NCBI GenBank assembly: GCA_902702965.1
Contig: CACRXP010000645.1
Span: 97,735 to 161,734, forward strand
Length of the DNA stretch: 64,000 bases
Direction of reading: 5' to 3'
Source of the DNA: Spirometra erinaceieuropaei
Taxonomy: Eukaryota; Platyhelminthes; Cestoda; Diphyllobothriidea; Diphyllobothriidae
In this document: in pieces, positions 24,035 through 35,850 of the stretch
Layout of the letters: the number at the start of each line of letters is the position of its first letter
Numbering within the stretch: position 1 is the stretch's first letter
The notes under the pieces: generated by a model
Database searches by the model: none
Told to the model about the DNA's origin: nothing
What the model saw: only the letters and a program-made list of their open reading frames with translations
Made by a program: the position numbers and the translations under genes

Positions 24035-24350
24035 TGAACGGGCCACGCGGTAGATGCACTGGACCAAAACAGGCGTTAGATTGGTATTCGGCAGGTGTTG
24101 TCGGGAGTGCGCACCACAACCAATGCCAACATTGGGGGTGTGACGGCGCGCCCAAGCCATGCGAGCAGAGATCCGAGTCTGTCCACCCCTCTGTTACTGA
24201 ATGAAATCCTGGTGACTGTAGTTTGTGAACCACGGAGATGATTGTACCCCTAGGTGCGTGATTCTCCGTGACAGCCACGTGCCGCCTGCGCCTGGGCGTA
24301 CCACCACACCCCCTGGTCCACAACATACGCCGACCAGGGTTTACACAACA
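24035..24350 (+). repeat. dispersed repeat family B followed by inverted family A pieces
   Basis: Family B occupies about 24035-24200 ('ggtagatgcactggaccaaa', 'ggcaggtgttgtcgggagtg', 'aatgccaacattggggg'). It is followed by a short plus-oriented A piece (24203-24240) and a minus-oriented A piece (24285-24350) that together make an imperfect inverted repeat. Confidence 0.55.
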
Positions 24351-24360
24351 AGGGAAGACG

Positions 24361-24460
24361 GGAGATGAAGATGCGATCACTGGGACAAGAAGTTTATTTG
24401 CCTGACGTTTCGGATTCTCACTCGAATCCATCATCAGAGACATTCGCTGATAGAGGTGAA
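24361..24460 (-). mobile_element. PLE terminal unit, solo copy
   Basis: On the minus strand the unit reads a 'tatcagcgaatgtctctgatgatgg' entry, a hairpin, GAAACGTC, then an AATAAA-containing stretch and 'tcttgtcccagtgatcgc'. The same order is found at 29780-29880 (plus), 48350-48460 (plus) and, decayed, 52490-52570 (minus). Its ribozyme-like core is annotated separately. Confidence 0.55.
24404..24437 (-). ncRNA. hammerhead-ribozyme-like core
   Basis: Read on the minus strand: CTGATGA, one extra T, a six-pair stem (GGATTC with GAATCC), loop GAGTGA, then GAAAC-GTC. All conserved core bases of the hammerhead family (CUGANGA, GAAA, UH) are present. Two departures from the standard form are the unpaired base after CUGANGA and the lack of a stem III loop. 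Very small hammerheads of this kind are known from Penelope-like elements. Activity is inference. Confidence 0.45.
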
Positions 24461-24713
24461 TGTGGCACCAGGAAGACGGGGTTGACTCGGATTTCAGTAG
24501 GTGGCATTGTCATAGAGGCTACACTAAGAGGAAGCCATTGAAGCCTGCCTTGCAGTCCAACGGTCCGCCACTCCACACAAACACACACCGGCCTGACCGC
24601 GAGGTCCGATATATCTTGCCAGCTAGCAACCATCCAAGCCACGGCTTTTAGCGCGTCGTGGTAGATTTAAGCGAGAGAGTTTGTTTAAACTGAGGAACGT
24701 GTGCTGGGGTCGT

Positions 24714-24744
<31 letters not shown>

Positions 24745-25480
24745 CCTCTCTCTCTTTCCACTTCCAAGCACCAGTCCACTGCCTGAGTCAGTCAGTTTTC
24801 TGATTCGGGGAATGGGCGCAGTGGCTGGACAGAGCCAGAAAGCCCGCCTGTACACGCACCCCAAATGCACAAAGCAGGGTTAGGCACATGAGGCGGAAGT
24901 CGTTTGGATCTCGTCTGTGTGAGAGAGCGCCATTACGAAGGAGCCATCAGAGTCTGACTCTCAGTCCGTTAATGAGCCAATTAAATCAAAAACGAGACCG
25001 GGCTGAATGCATGGTCTGAGATGAGGCGTCAGCTAGCAACCCTCCAGGTCATGGCCCTTGGCATACCGTGTTAGTCCCAAGCGCTTCGGACTGTTTATAG
25101 TGAGAAACTATGTGCTGAAGCCGCTGATCTCACTCCCTCTTCCCACTGCCAGGCACCAGTTCATTGTCCGAGCCGGTTAGATGTCAGATGTAGGAAGTGG
25201 GCGCAGTGATTGACAGAGCTAAAGAACCTGCCTGCACGCGCCACATGCACGACCTGGGCCCTCATGCTCACACACCAGGATTTCCCACACAAGGGGTGGA
25301 CCTCTTGGGTTTCACATCCAGCAGGGGAGCCACATGGAGAAAGGAGTCGGAAAACGCAATTCCCACTTACTTGAGGGGCGCTGGTCATGTGGAATGTTGG
25401 AGGTGGTTATTCGTGGAGCATGGGTTGATGGGGAACTGCGTAGCGATGTGGTCGTGTATGCGCGGATTTACCGCAGTTTG
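24461..25480 (-). repeat. GC-rich composite repeat (family G), inverted cluster
   Basis: Minus-strand blocks match the plus copies at 1480-1620 and 44260-44420, including 'gccgtggcttggatggttgc' and 'gtgtggagtggcgga'. Two copies of a 'gtgggcgcagtgattgacagagc'-type block (24811 and 25196) and of the 'ccactgccaggcaccagt' block occur in direct order, indicating a partial tandem duplication. Confidence 0.55.
24718..24759. repeat. (CT)n microsatellite
   Basis: This is a near-perfect CT run inside the GC-rich composite repeat, where it separates two of its blocks. Confidence 0.95.
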
Positions 25481-25518
25481 AGGATAGGTGTGTTAGGTGT
25501 GTCGAAACTGCGGTAAAT
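25466..25518. other. perfect 14-bp hairpin
   Basis: ATTTACCGCAGTTT at 25466-25479 is exactly complementary to AAACTGCGGTAAAT at 25505-25518, with a 25-base G/T-rich loop. No thymine tract follows that would make it a terminator-like element. Function unknown. Confidence 0.8.
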
Positions 25519-26399
25519 TCTACGGTTGTGGACATGCCTGGTTTGATAGGCCCATGCGGTTCTTGAGTGTGCGTGGATAGTTAAGGCGGATGCGTCGTGA
25601 GAATTGAAGCAGGAATGGCCGTGGAGGCAGCAGCAAGGGTTGTCGGGCAATCGATGCGCTGGATCAAGAGATGCCCAAAGAGGCCGATCCGCGCGCGGAA
25701 TTTTCGTTGACAGCGCGGGCATGTCGAGAGGCTTGGGGGCTTGCGCTGAAGGTCGGGGACGCCTGAGACTTACGAGCCTTCCTTTTGGCTTTCGTAGCAG
25801 CGATCCAGTTGGCTTCATATGTGGCTACTTCAGTTTTCACTTCTCATCTCCGGACCGTTTGATTCTGTGCGAGGTCTTCCCAAGCATTCAGGTTGAGGTC
25901 TAACCGATTCAAGTTGTCCTTATGGCGGCGAGTTGGACCTCACTGTCGGCTAGCACACGTGGCGAAATCTTCTTAGCAGAATTGGTTTGGTATGAAGGGG
26001 GGGGGCGTTGTCCATCCTCACGAGGTGGCCGCCTCATTGTAGTTACAGTTGCCTTAGCATGTCGTGGATACCGCGGATCCCAGTCCGTGCCAATACTTCT
26101 GTCTATGTGATCCTGTTCTATCACCTCAAATTCAATATCCGTCAGAGACAACTGAGACGAAATTGATTGAGTTTCCACATTTGTTTCGCGTAGAATGTTC
26201 AGGTTTCCGCGCCAAACATCAACGCCGGCAAGTTGACCGGCTTGTGACTTTTCACTTTGATGTTAAAGTGGAGATCGTGGCAATTACAAACGGAGCGGAC
26301 TCACTCTAACAGCCCTTGAAGTGGGGCGGAGGGGAGGAAAACGAAGTAATTGCTGCTTACTGTAGCGTTTTGATCGCTAGTTTTGCATTTGCGAGCCAC
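25519..26399. other. no recognised feature
   Basis: ORFs on both strands (for example 25604-25903 plus and 25909-26178 minus) match no family I can name with confidence. The region may be decayed retroelement sequence. Confidence 0.3.
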
Positions 26400-26930
26400 G
26401 GTACATGGCATGATTCCCCAGCACTTGTTTAGGACACCTTTTCTAACTTCTTCCCCACCATGGGGTTAGCTGTGCTATCCCTAAAGAAGGCTGCTCAGAC
26501 ATCCCAGACGTCCGCCAAAATCTACTATGGGTCACGGCTTTATCTAGTGGAGAGCGACCCGAGTTAGACTGGACCGCCTACGGGATTGCATGTCGTCCTT
26601 TCCGTGGGCCCTTTTGAAGTGAAAGAGGAAGCAGAGTTACCGGATTTGGGGATACACAAACACAACGCCGGATTCTCTCACCTGGTTTAGCTCGTCATTC
26701 GAGGCGGTTACTGGGGTGTGGCCGCTAGGCACAGCGTAGCTTCCAGGAGCCACGTGCGGGAGTTGGGTGCCAGTTACTGGACGTTAGTCGTAATCGCCAC
26801 CCGCACGAGACAAATGGTGCGACCAGCGACGGACCTTCTCGTGGAACCCATAATTGGACATCGCTACGACCCAGTCACTAGGCAGAGCCAAATACACATA
26901 GGCAAATACACTTAGATAGGAGAACCCGGT
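26400..26930 (+). repeat. dispersed repeat I, copy 1
   Basis: Blocks 'cacttgtttaggacac' (26419), 'cctggtttagctcgtc' (26681), 'gaggcggttactggggtgtggc' (26700) and 'gggagttgggtgccag' (26758) recur in the same order at 53790-54190. Confidence 0.5.
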
Positions 26931-27899
26931 GGGCTAGCATCGCTGTTTCCACCCGCCGGTCGGACCGGAGAACGCGGACGTTAACCTTAGCCTGTCTCAT
27001 GAAAATAAATCACTCAAACCCCAGTGTCTTTTATTATCCTTGGTAAAATTCAGACCTGATTTAGAGAGATTAATCAGTCGTGCCTAGTTAACCTAACTGT
27101 CGGTGAAGAAATCCGACATTAATTAGTTTTTCCGATCATTCGTGGGAACAAAACTTGCGTGATCGAAGCAGTTCTTTCTTCGCGAATGATTTGAAATACC
27201 AAAGTGTGCGATATGGTAAATGACTGGCGCACTGACCCATCACCTGTTTTGCGTCAAATGAGGTGACTTAGGAAATCACTAGCTTGGATCTTTTTGCCAT
27301 AGAAAGTAATCCGGTGTTTAGGGGTGATGAGATAATTCATACCCCACCTCCGTGTTCGTGATAGGTGTGTTTAGAAAAAACGTCATCTGACTCTTATACT
27401 GACATCTGTCTGAGGCAAGTCCAAGGAGATACTGCCGCAGTACTAGAGGAAAACGACAGCGATTTGCTTAAACTCGACATATGTCTTACGCAAACAAGTA
27501 CCCACTATTGGTCCGCCCCTCCTGTAAATACTACTTCCAGAAAATTGACCGAAATCCTTATTTATCCCCTGAACTATGAATGATTATTTCCGTGATTTTG
27601 CATTCCAGGTAAACGCCCAATCACCGCCTATAATTTCACAAATAGACTTTCAGTTGGCATTTTGGGAAAATTGGTACTTTATTTTGACAGCCAATAAGCT
27701 ACTCTCTTCCAAACGCACACAAGTACGACAGCCCTTGCGCCAGCCCAATAAGCTGAAGACAGCCAATACTTGTGTCTCTGTGGTGTTGCGTCTTTGGCAG
27801 TGCCTACTAGCATTCTTCGTTTTTAGACAAGGGTATGGTGCGTAACCCCCCGCGAAAACTGTAGCCACTTACACCCCTAAAGCCAGCCGCCACCATGCC
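26931..27899. other. no recognised feature
   Basis: Nothing in this stretch matches known domains or the other repeats. Confidence 0.4.
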
Positions 27900-28170
27900 T
27901 GTAATTTTTAACACTAATCCTTAACTCGTAAACATTTAAGGAAAACTCACAAATCCGCAATCTGATCCTTAGGCCTTAAATCCCCAACTCAGATCCTAAA
28001 ACCCTTGTCCAAACTTCTTATCCTAATTTTAAATCCTAAACCTAGCCTCAACCGCAAATTCAGACTATAACCCAACCTGACTACCTGAGCTCTAGAAAGA
28101 ACCCAATTCCTAATGCCAACCCTAACTCCGGCCGTATCCCAAACCCTAACCTTGAGCCCGATCCGGGCAA
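27900..28170 (-). repeat. degenerate telomere-like array (CCCTAA sense)
   Basis: Many variants of CCTAAA, CCCTAA and CCTAAC are spaced at six to twelve bases, with an exact 'aaccctaac' near 28123 and 'aaaccctaacc' near 28141. It is the complement-strand equivalent of the arrays at 35640 and 52960. Confidence 0.65.
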
Positions 28171-28264
28171 ATTTAACGTCGGTAACGCCAGTGAGGATCA
28201 ACATATGCGTATCGCATGGCCCCCCTGGTGATGTTTTGTCAGGCCAACCGTCATGAACCATAAA

Positions 28265-28405
28265 GTAGCATTACTAACCAAGACAGGGGAGACTGGAATA
28301 GCGATTTCTGGTTTATTGGCCGTCGTCAGCCAGCCTTACCGAACCCCCAGGTCTGCAAACACTGGAGCTCTGTCCAATGCCCTAACCACTGACTCACGGG
28401 CTCGT
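28265..28405 (-). repeat. tRNA-derived SINE
   Basis: On the minus strand an A-box-like 'gtgagtcagtggttagggc' (about 28371-28389) follows 'acaacgagcc', as in the copy at 51.85 kb. It is followed by the conserved 'ggctggctgacgacggcc' and the 'cagaaatcgctattccagtc' tail. The B-box is eroded. Confidence 0.6.
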
Positions 28406-29779
28406 TGTACTGCCGGTTACGATAAGGTGTATAGACGGTGGTAGGGGGACGATCGCCGATCGTTCTACGGAAATCACTAGCCTCGTCGTGCCTTGGGGCC
28501 ACACCACACCTACCTAGGTAAGATATGAAGGTAGATTTTTGACTAAGATGTGATTTTGCAGCCGCACGTGATGGACACAATACAGTTAGGCGTTAGGGTT
28601 AGGGCAACTATTTCTCAACCCCTCGAAGTACAACCGGCCATTCCCAATAGCTTTTCTTTTACATACAGTCACTTGAACTCGTCGCTTGTTCGTTCGCCGA
28701 CCCCACCTACAAAAACCCCTATCACCACCGATCCCGTATTACATGTGGCTGGGATATGTTTAACTCAGCCGCATAACCACGTCTGATCGATTTTTGAAGA
28801 ATTACTAAGGGCGGTCACATACCTTGCCCTTATCGTTTTTCTTTTAACTAAAATCCCTTTTGGGTGCGTTAAGTAAGTGTTATTTTTGGGCAGTCACCTT
28901 TGTAGCAGCGATAACACATGCAAGGAGCACTGTCGGTAAAAAGAGCGGGACTAGAGTGGTCGTCGACATTTTGTGCGCCGCTCTCAACCAGGCGCAACCA
29001 GGAGGGTCTGGAAGTTGAAGTCTGGTGCAGTTGATCATTGAGCCTATGACTTTACCATCTGCGCCGCTGGTCTGCGTCCTGTCGCCAACATTTACTGAGA
29101 GCTCTTCGATCATGGACTGGCAGTCTCCAAGTAGATGCATAAGACACAATTAGGCCGAAACGCCAGGAATGGAAGCAACATCCCTGTAGGTTCTTTCTAC
29201 TCCTAAAGAGCACAATCCAGCTTAGTTAAGCACATGCATGGTAGCGAAAACTAATTAGGTCCTGTTCTGACCTCCGTGTGCTTCTGAGGACCACAGGGTG
29301 CACGAAATGAATTTACCGACCAGAAAAGCGACTTTTGACTGTCTCACATTCTAGAATCGTCGATTCTTCTGGGTGGCTGCAAACGGGCCGCTCGCAAACC
29401 TAAACTAAAATTTTAAGAATGAGCTATAGCGCTAGATTCGGTGCCGTGGATTGGGCGTGAGACCGTGGAATCATCATACCGAAGTGGCAAAATATCCTTA
29501 ACGAAAACATTACCGAGTGCTTTTCTAACACTTTTGTAAAGAAAATATGCGTAAAATGTTAGGTTAGTAAATAAGGACCACGAGGTGTCTCCTAATAGTC
29601 ACCCGCATTTCGACACTTACTAAATGACTTACGTCGACTTCGACGAAAAGAAATACTCCCCACCGGACGACAGTTCCATAATGATGCTTTGAAGAGACCC
29701 TGCCTGCTGATGGTTCATGGCAAACGTAAAGAAAAACAGTGGCTGCATAAACACTACACCTCTTGTGCGTATATTACCC
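28406..29779. other. no recognised feature
   Basis: A short exact 'gttagggttagggc' sits near 28593. An 89-codon minus ORF at 28880-29149 has no known motif. I see nothing else. Confidence 0.35.
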
Positions 29780-29880
29780 CTGTCTGGTGCTGTCTCTGAT
29801 GGTGAGTTCAAGTGAGAATCCGAAGCGGTAGGCAAACAAAAACTTTGTCCCGGGTATCGCCTTATCCTCTTCGCAAATAG
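29780..29880 (+). mobile_element. PLE terminal unit, decayed solo copy
   Basis: The unit aligns with 48360-48460: 'gtctctgatggtgagttcaagtgagaatccgaag' stands where the intact copies have CTGATGATGGATTC...GAATCCGAAAC. It is followed by 'aactttgtccc' and 'atcgccttatcctcttcg'. The ribozyme-like core at 29796-29829 is damaged (CTGATGG, GAAGCGGT). Confidence 0.5.
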
Positions 29881-30899
29881 TGTCCCCTTATTCAACTTTT
29901 CTAAGGCATTTGGTCATGGTAGAAGTAGGAAGACCTGAACACTTTCATTTCTTGGATAGTAGGCCGAAATCAAAACAGTACTCTTTTCCTTGTTCTGAGG
30001 ATACGATCGCTGGAACTACATGTGGGTTATCCGGTTAAAGTGAGCGCTTCCACGCTACTTCGGAGCAGGGCGTCTAGAACCCATGCAGATGGACGGATTA
30101 CAACAAGCAATTAACAATTAACAACTTCTACAGTCAAAGATAATGACATTAGAGTGGCCATCTCCGGCCTAGGTGCCGCCTTAATTCGACGTCACCTTAA
30201 ACCGAGGTGATTGCACATCCGAGGTTCTAACTCCAATTAACTGACCATGCTGGACTGTTCTCACCATCACAGTAGAGATCTTATAAGTTTGCTAAGTTGT
30301 ATGCCTCCCAGAGAGCTGAACACAAATGTCCTCCATTCTCTTGTCGAAACCATCGTGGTGTGAATTCGGGTACCTCCAAAGCACTGTCCCAGATTGCATC
30401 ATGCAGGGTACTGCGGGTTTTCCTAAAAATCTATATTTTGTCCGACATACCGCTGCTCGAACATTTTGTCCAGTCCAACAGGGCTGAAAAGATGGAGGGG
30501 AGATTGACGCTTTTGCCCTATTGATGCGCCTATTTTGAACTTGCCCCTAATGCGAGCAAAATTTCGTCCTACACTCCCTAGCTAATTAAAAAATGCATAA
30601 AACTGAAGGCTGCGGCCATTGTCTACGACTGCACTACTTCGAGCACAATTTTTTTCATCTGGACAGTTGGGGCCTTTGGAACAGCAGCCTTGACGACGAA
30701 CCTGAAGGTCAGTCTCCAAAGCTAGACAAAGCCAATGTACTCTCAGCGACATGCACTTCAGAAAGACGCTGAAGATGACAATGGCGGATAAATCTGGACT
30801 CTCTGTTAGGGTCAAATCGAGGCTCTCAGCAACTTCTACCACAACTGTCTACAGACGTATTCGACAATTAGGTGGATGGAGGTATCCCAAATACTGGGG
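29881..30899. other. no recognised feature
   Basis: Nothing in this stretch matches known domains or the other repeats. Confidence 0.4.
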
Positions 30900-31115
30900 T
30901 CCTTGGACCGACCGTCGCGTTGAACACATATACGAGGTTTGGGCCTGTCAAGACTCACCTAGGCAGATAGTCCCGTTGTGCCTTGGGACTCTCTATCGAG
31001 CCCTGTTAGCAGCCACAAAGCGGCGCGCAATATAGGCAGAATACCATCACCGACAAAGGCAGCGGAGACTGGAACGACCGTTTCTGACTTATTAGTCGTC
31101 ATCAGCCGGCCGTCT
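30900..31115 (-). repeat. repeat H joined to a SINE tail, copy 1
   Basis: The blocks 'cgttgtgccttgggactctctatcgagccctg' (near 30973) and 'agcagccacaaagcggcgcg' (near 31010) match 51600-51665. They run directly into the inverted SINE tail ('atcaccgacaaaggcagcggagactgg'). The same junction is present at 51.68 kb, so H and the SINE tail form one repeat unit. Confidence 0.6.
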
Positions 31116-33777
31116 GCCTGAAGTGCAATGTCCCATGAGAACCCTAAAAACTCAGTGCGCCTGTTTCGGAATGGATCCGCAACCCTGGGAGATTCTCGTG
31201 CAGTTTTATCCCAGTACGCTGGTCCTTCATAGTGGTAACTGAAACATGAAAAACATTTTCCGACGTCAGCAAGATTCTGGAGGCAGAGAGGACGTGAGAG
31301 GAGAGCAAGGTCGGAAGGTTGACGAATAACTCTTCTGGTAGTTCATCACTGTCTCATGTCTCCGCTGATGGCTCACTCCTAAAATCAATACTGGTTCGGC
31401 TGTGATCTCATGGTAGCAGAAAACTCCCGCAATAACTTATCAAACCCCTGTCCATCTTTTGGCACACATGTAAAACTCCAAATTAACAGGTCTGACAATG
31501 TCGAAGACACCACAGCAACGTGGGAAAACGATGCAGATGAGTTGCTTCACCGGTGACCGACACCTATCCTTCTAACCATCTTATCAGCTCACATTTTAAG
31601 ACCACGTCGATTCAGTGGCACACATTATCATGCGCTTTAACACAAACGTCAGCGACGAGAGGAACAGCCAGACCCTGTGTGGCCATCGTGAAAAGCATCA
31701 GACAGACTTTCAGGCTCTTTCCGTACAGTTTTGGATGATATTTCAAATACTCTCAAAGGCCACCTAAAACATGAATGAAATAGGAGGTAAGTAGTTGGGA
31801 CAGGACTGTGGAGCTGGGTAGTCGTTAGAAAAGTTGTCGAGGCATCTGCTGCAACTCTGTCATTTGCGATGAAATAGGCCTTCATAGAAAATGAGAAGTT
31901 CCACCAAAAAGTGACGTTATAAATACGCGGGCAGTAATTAAGCCCCCCCCCCAGAGCCGAGTATTAGAGCTTTCAGAAGTAGAGGTTTTCTATGCTTTTT
32001 CCACGAGCGTTTGAAGTCCCGGCGAAGAAAGTCAAACTGCTCAAGCATGCGGTGCATGCACTTGTCTTTTTCCATGAAAGTTTTCCATTTTTCTCGAGGA
32101 CTACGAGGAATTCTATCGGACTTAAGTCGCCGCAGGCGATACATTCTCGATCTATTCGAAAACCACATCCATATTATTTTAAAACTTTTATTCATGCACA
32201 AGAAAGAATGTTGCTCTGACGACATCAGTTGATCTGATGTTTTCCATTTTCGGGCTTAAACTTTTGCCTTTCCGTCTTCTTCAAAATAAACAAGTCCACC
32301 TGCCCGTTTTCAAGGCAATTGTCTTTTTAAACTTTGAGTATATTTCTGCTTTCATAGCTTACAAAGACTTTTATATGCAGCATCTTAGTGATGCATTACG
32401 CTCGGTGAGTTTATCCAACACCTGTCAGCTTGTCATTGTACTTCTTCCTGCCTTTAAATTCTCGACACTTCATCACTACAGATGTAACCGGACAGCACCC
32501 TATCTGACGCCGCCTGAAATATGACGCTGTTTTCCTTGTACATTCGTTTTTTAAGGACCTTCAGTCGGTTTTTATTTAATTTTTTCAAGTATTTTTAATG
32601 AGGCGGTGTGTCCCACCTAGTCTGCAAGGTACTTTTCAGAAATAGGTGCAACACCTTCTCTTAGAGTCAAAGATACATTCGGAGACTTTACAGGTAAAAA
32701 TGGAAAAGACGTTCTTGTTCAGTTTCCTAGGGGATATTACAAACGCGGCCCTCGATGACCTTAAAGCAGACTTGTTAAGTCATGTTCATTCGCAAAAATA
32801 ACCATTTAAAAGGCCCCGGTTTATGGATCAAAAGTAGCGCTTTTAAGGAGGACGCGATCAAGATACGCAGTTAAACGCCAAGCTGAATGAGGGCAGATGA
32901 GTAATCGCTCAGATGTCCAAATGAAATATTTTCAGTGGTTTCATGAATCAACACCTGTCTTTTGCTCTGAATAACGACACGTGTGTCATCCCCGGATCGA
33001 AATCCGAATTTTGGGGGATGAGTCATAACGCTAAAATGAGTGATACGCCTTGTGACTAGCAGCCTGAGTCATCAAGACTTCTGCATAGCAAGAAATTGCC
33101 AACGTAAACATTGATGCGAGTGTGTGTGTAGCGTAGACATTGGTACAAATTAAGAGGTGATGAGGTTCCCGATACCTCACAATCACACGGCATTTCTCCG
33201 CCCTGTTGACCAATGTGTTCAGAGAAGGCACCAGAGGAAGCTTTCCGACGAGTCCACGTGGAGCTACTCCGCAGAGAAGACGATTGTCATTTCTGGAACA
33301 GGATATTAACTTACCTGCATGCAGGATATTTAGTCTTCAACCGGTGATCTGCCTTTTGACTCGCTCCTTCTCGCAATCACACCTCGTGAGCCCCTGAATG
33401 AAATTCTTGTCTATGTCCTAAAATAAAAGAAATTAATTAAGCCTACGCTACTGACGGGCGTTTTGCATCATTTCCAGTCGGTGCACTTGGTGGGATGGGC
33501 AAGCATTCTGTAAAGAGCCTTTAAAGGCACTGTGTGAAGGAAAAATACCCTTTAAGTAATGTCCTCAGTCAATTAATCTATGAGTTCCGGATACAATTTA
33601 TTATTCTTCCAATAATTCACTTTCTACGGCAATCTTGCGTGAAATCGCTAATTCGTGTAGGTGCTATTCAGAGAAGGGGAACCCTTCGGCTTGGAAAGTG
33701 CTAATTTAGAGACTTTTGAAGCTTTCGCTCAATTATGCGTATAGGTCGTCATTTTCAGGTCAGTCCGATTTGTATCT
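31116..33777. other. no recognised feature
   Basis: Chance ORFs of up to 95 codons occur on both strands (31938-32225 minus, 32237-32524 plus). None has a motif I recognise and none matches elsewhere in the window. Confidence 0.4.
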
Positions 33778-34232
33778 ATTTATTATTATTCACTCAGGAA
33801 TGGTCGCACACCGATCCATTGGCTTCCCGAAGCAAGCAAGCTTCGCATGGGCGATAGGGGTCACGAACAGGTAACTACCTACCAGGCCGAAGTCGGCCAA
33901 GCTATGATAGCAGAGGGGAGACGACAGAGTCTGGGGGTAGATTGATACAACACTGTTTCGGGCTTATTTACCTTCATTCAGGCAATCATAACCCTGACCA
34001 CAGCAGCTGGGACCGGATACACAAACATGCGCACAGACACACCTGGCGCAGCTGGTCCACCAGTGGGGTCTACCAGATGGGTCATAAGCACTTCATCGAA
34101 CCGAAGTTCATCAATGCCTCGCCACCTGCCATTCTCTGTCGCTGCAGATCGGGTATTTATTCACTCAGGAATGGGCGCACACCGATCCATTGGCTTCCCG
34201 AAGCAAACAAGCTTCGTATGGGCGATATTATT
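33778..34232 (+). repeat. repeat F: direct duplication plus longer copy
   Basis: A 70-bp block at 33786-33856 ('ttcactcaggaatgg', 'cacaccgatccattggcttc', 'gcatgggcgata') recurs at 34157-34227 with only a few differences. The second copy has additional upstream sequence (33990-34150) that also matches 45262-45400 ('ggggtctaccagatgggtca', 'cctcgccacctgccatt'). Confidence 0.7.
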
Positions 34233-35639
34233 ATGCATTTACAGAATTCATTGTTGCTTCGCGAGACGACTGACGAAGCTCATCCTGTGCGTCAGTTTCA
34301 TACGACATTTTTTTTCCTTTTTTGTTGGTTAGTATTTGAAAGAAAAGGAGATTAGAATTTAAAAAACAACAATCAATTCAAAATTGTGAGAGTTTGTTCC
34401 CTTTGGTTTGGGGCTGATGTACGGCTCACGCCATTAAACCCTAACAGTGCGCTTGGCAGATGTTTTGCTTCTCTGAGAGTTCAGCAGTCCAGATCTCAGA
34501 TCAGTATACAAAAAGGCGTTTTCGGGATATTGGGTCAATGTGTTCTTAACCTTCTATGAGCAGCAAACTCTAATTCCCCTGTTATGTATGATCCAGTTAA
34601 AATAAAGCTGGAATTTTAGGATAATATATGCACTCTCCTCAAAATGAGCGTTAGAAAGTAAGGGCCGGTGAGATGGGCCGCTGATTGTGATAATTATAGC
34701 AGGCCTTTGTGGAAACTCTACTTGGGGTGTGGTGTGAGAAGGCTACCAGTGTCCTCCAGAACATTCTTCACGGGTGAGAACCCTCGGTAGAGCCTGTGTC
34801 TCCCACGGTTAGATCGTACGACACCCCTCCCCCCACCCTTGTACTCACTGTTTTATGAGACTGCTCTAGTTGTCATTTGATCTGAGCATCCTAAGGTACT
34901 GTGATGCAGCAACCCCTTTTTCAAATTTATCAGTGTTGATCTGGGCGTTCTCATACGTTTGCGCTTGTGCTTCACTGTAGAATTGTTAGTTAGGTTCAAT
35001 GAGTTGAGCTTGTAAAGTTGATTGCCAGAAGAAGGAATCGAAGTTCGGTCTGAATGCACATGATCGAACATGGAAGTGGTGTATTGTAAACTCGGCAGTC
35101 GCAGTTCACTAGGTGCGAAGGGACGGTGTATGATGAAATCCTGAGGGAGAGAGAGAGAAAAAAAAGTGCGCTATTACGTCAGTAAAATTAACATTTCCAG
35201 CGGAAAAATACAGCTCTGAAGCCACACAAAGCACCACAAGAGGTTTGCGTTGTGACTTTTACTGGAAATAGTTGAGAGCGATAGCAGCTTGTTCAGCCGT
35301 CGCACGAAGGTAACGTGCCGGTCATATCTTTGGCTTGGGAAATAGAATTTCACAGGTCGACTGAACGACACGGGACGGCGCCAATAGGCGTACGCGTGTA
35401 GAGCATGGCACTGCAACCGATTGCCGAATTCGTCGAATGCCCAACTTTGGGAAAGCATAAATTGGCTTGAACTTCGTTCTTATCACTAAAAAACAAACAG
35501 CGGAAGATGGTGATGCTGATGATGACGATGAAAAAGATAAGGAAGAAGGATTCGACAGGACTGACGTATGCGGACGTTTAAACGGGACATGAGAACAGGA
35601 ACGCTTGCAACACGAGTGGCTTTGAGCCAACTTCCGGTG
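34233..35639. other. no recognised feature
   Basis: A short GA-rich tract with an A-run lies at 35142-35166. Nothing else is recognisable. Confidence 0.4.
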
Positions 35640-35850
35640 AAATTAGGGTTAGGTTCAAGGTTAGGGTTAGGATCAAGTTTGAGGTTAGATTTAGGGTCAA
35701 TGGTAACGTAAGTCGGGATCAAGTTTAGGGCTAAAGTGGGGGCTGGTGTTAACTGCAGAGTCAAGATCTAGGGTAAGGTTAGTGTCAAGATTAGGGCTAC
35801 TTTTTAGCTTTATATTAGGGCCATTATTAGGATTAAGGCAGGAAAGTAGT
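35640..35850 (+). repeat. degenerate telomere-like array (TTAGGG sense)
   Basis: Repeated variants of TTAGGG, TTAGGTTC and AGTTTAGGG with exact 'gttagggttagg' near 35660. Spacing and variation match the arrays at 28.0 and 53.1 kb. Confidence 0.65.
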
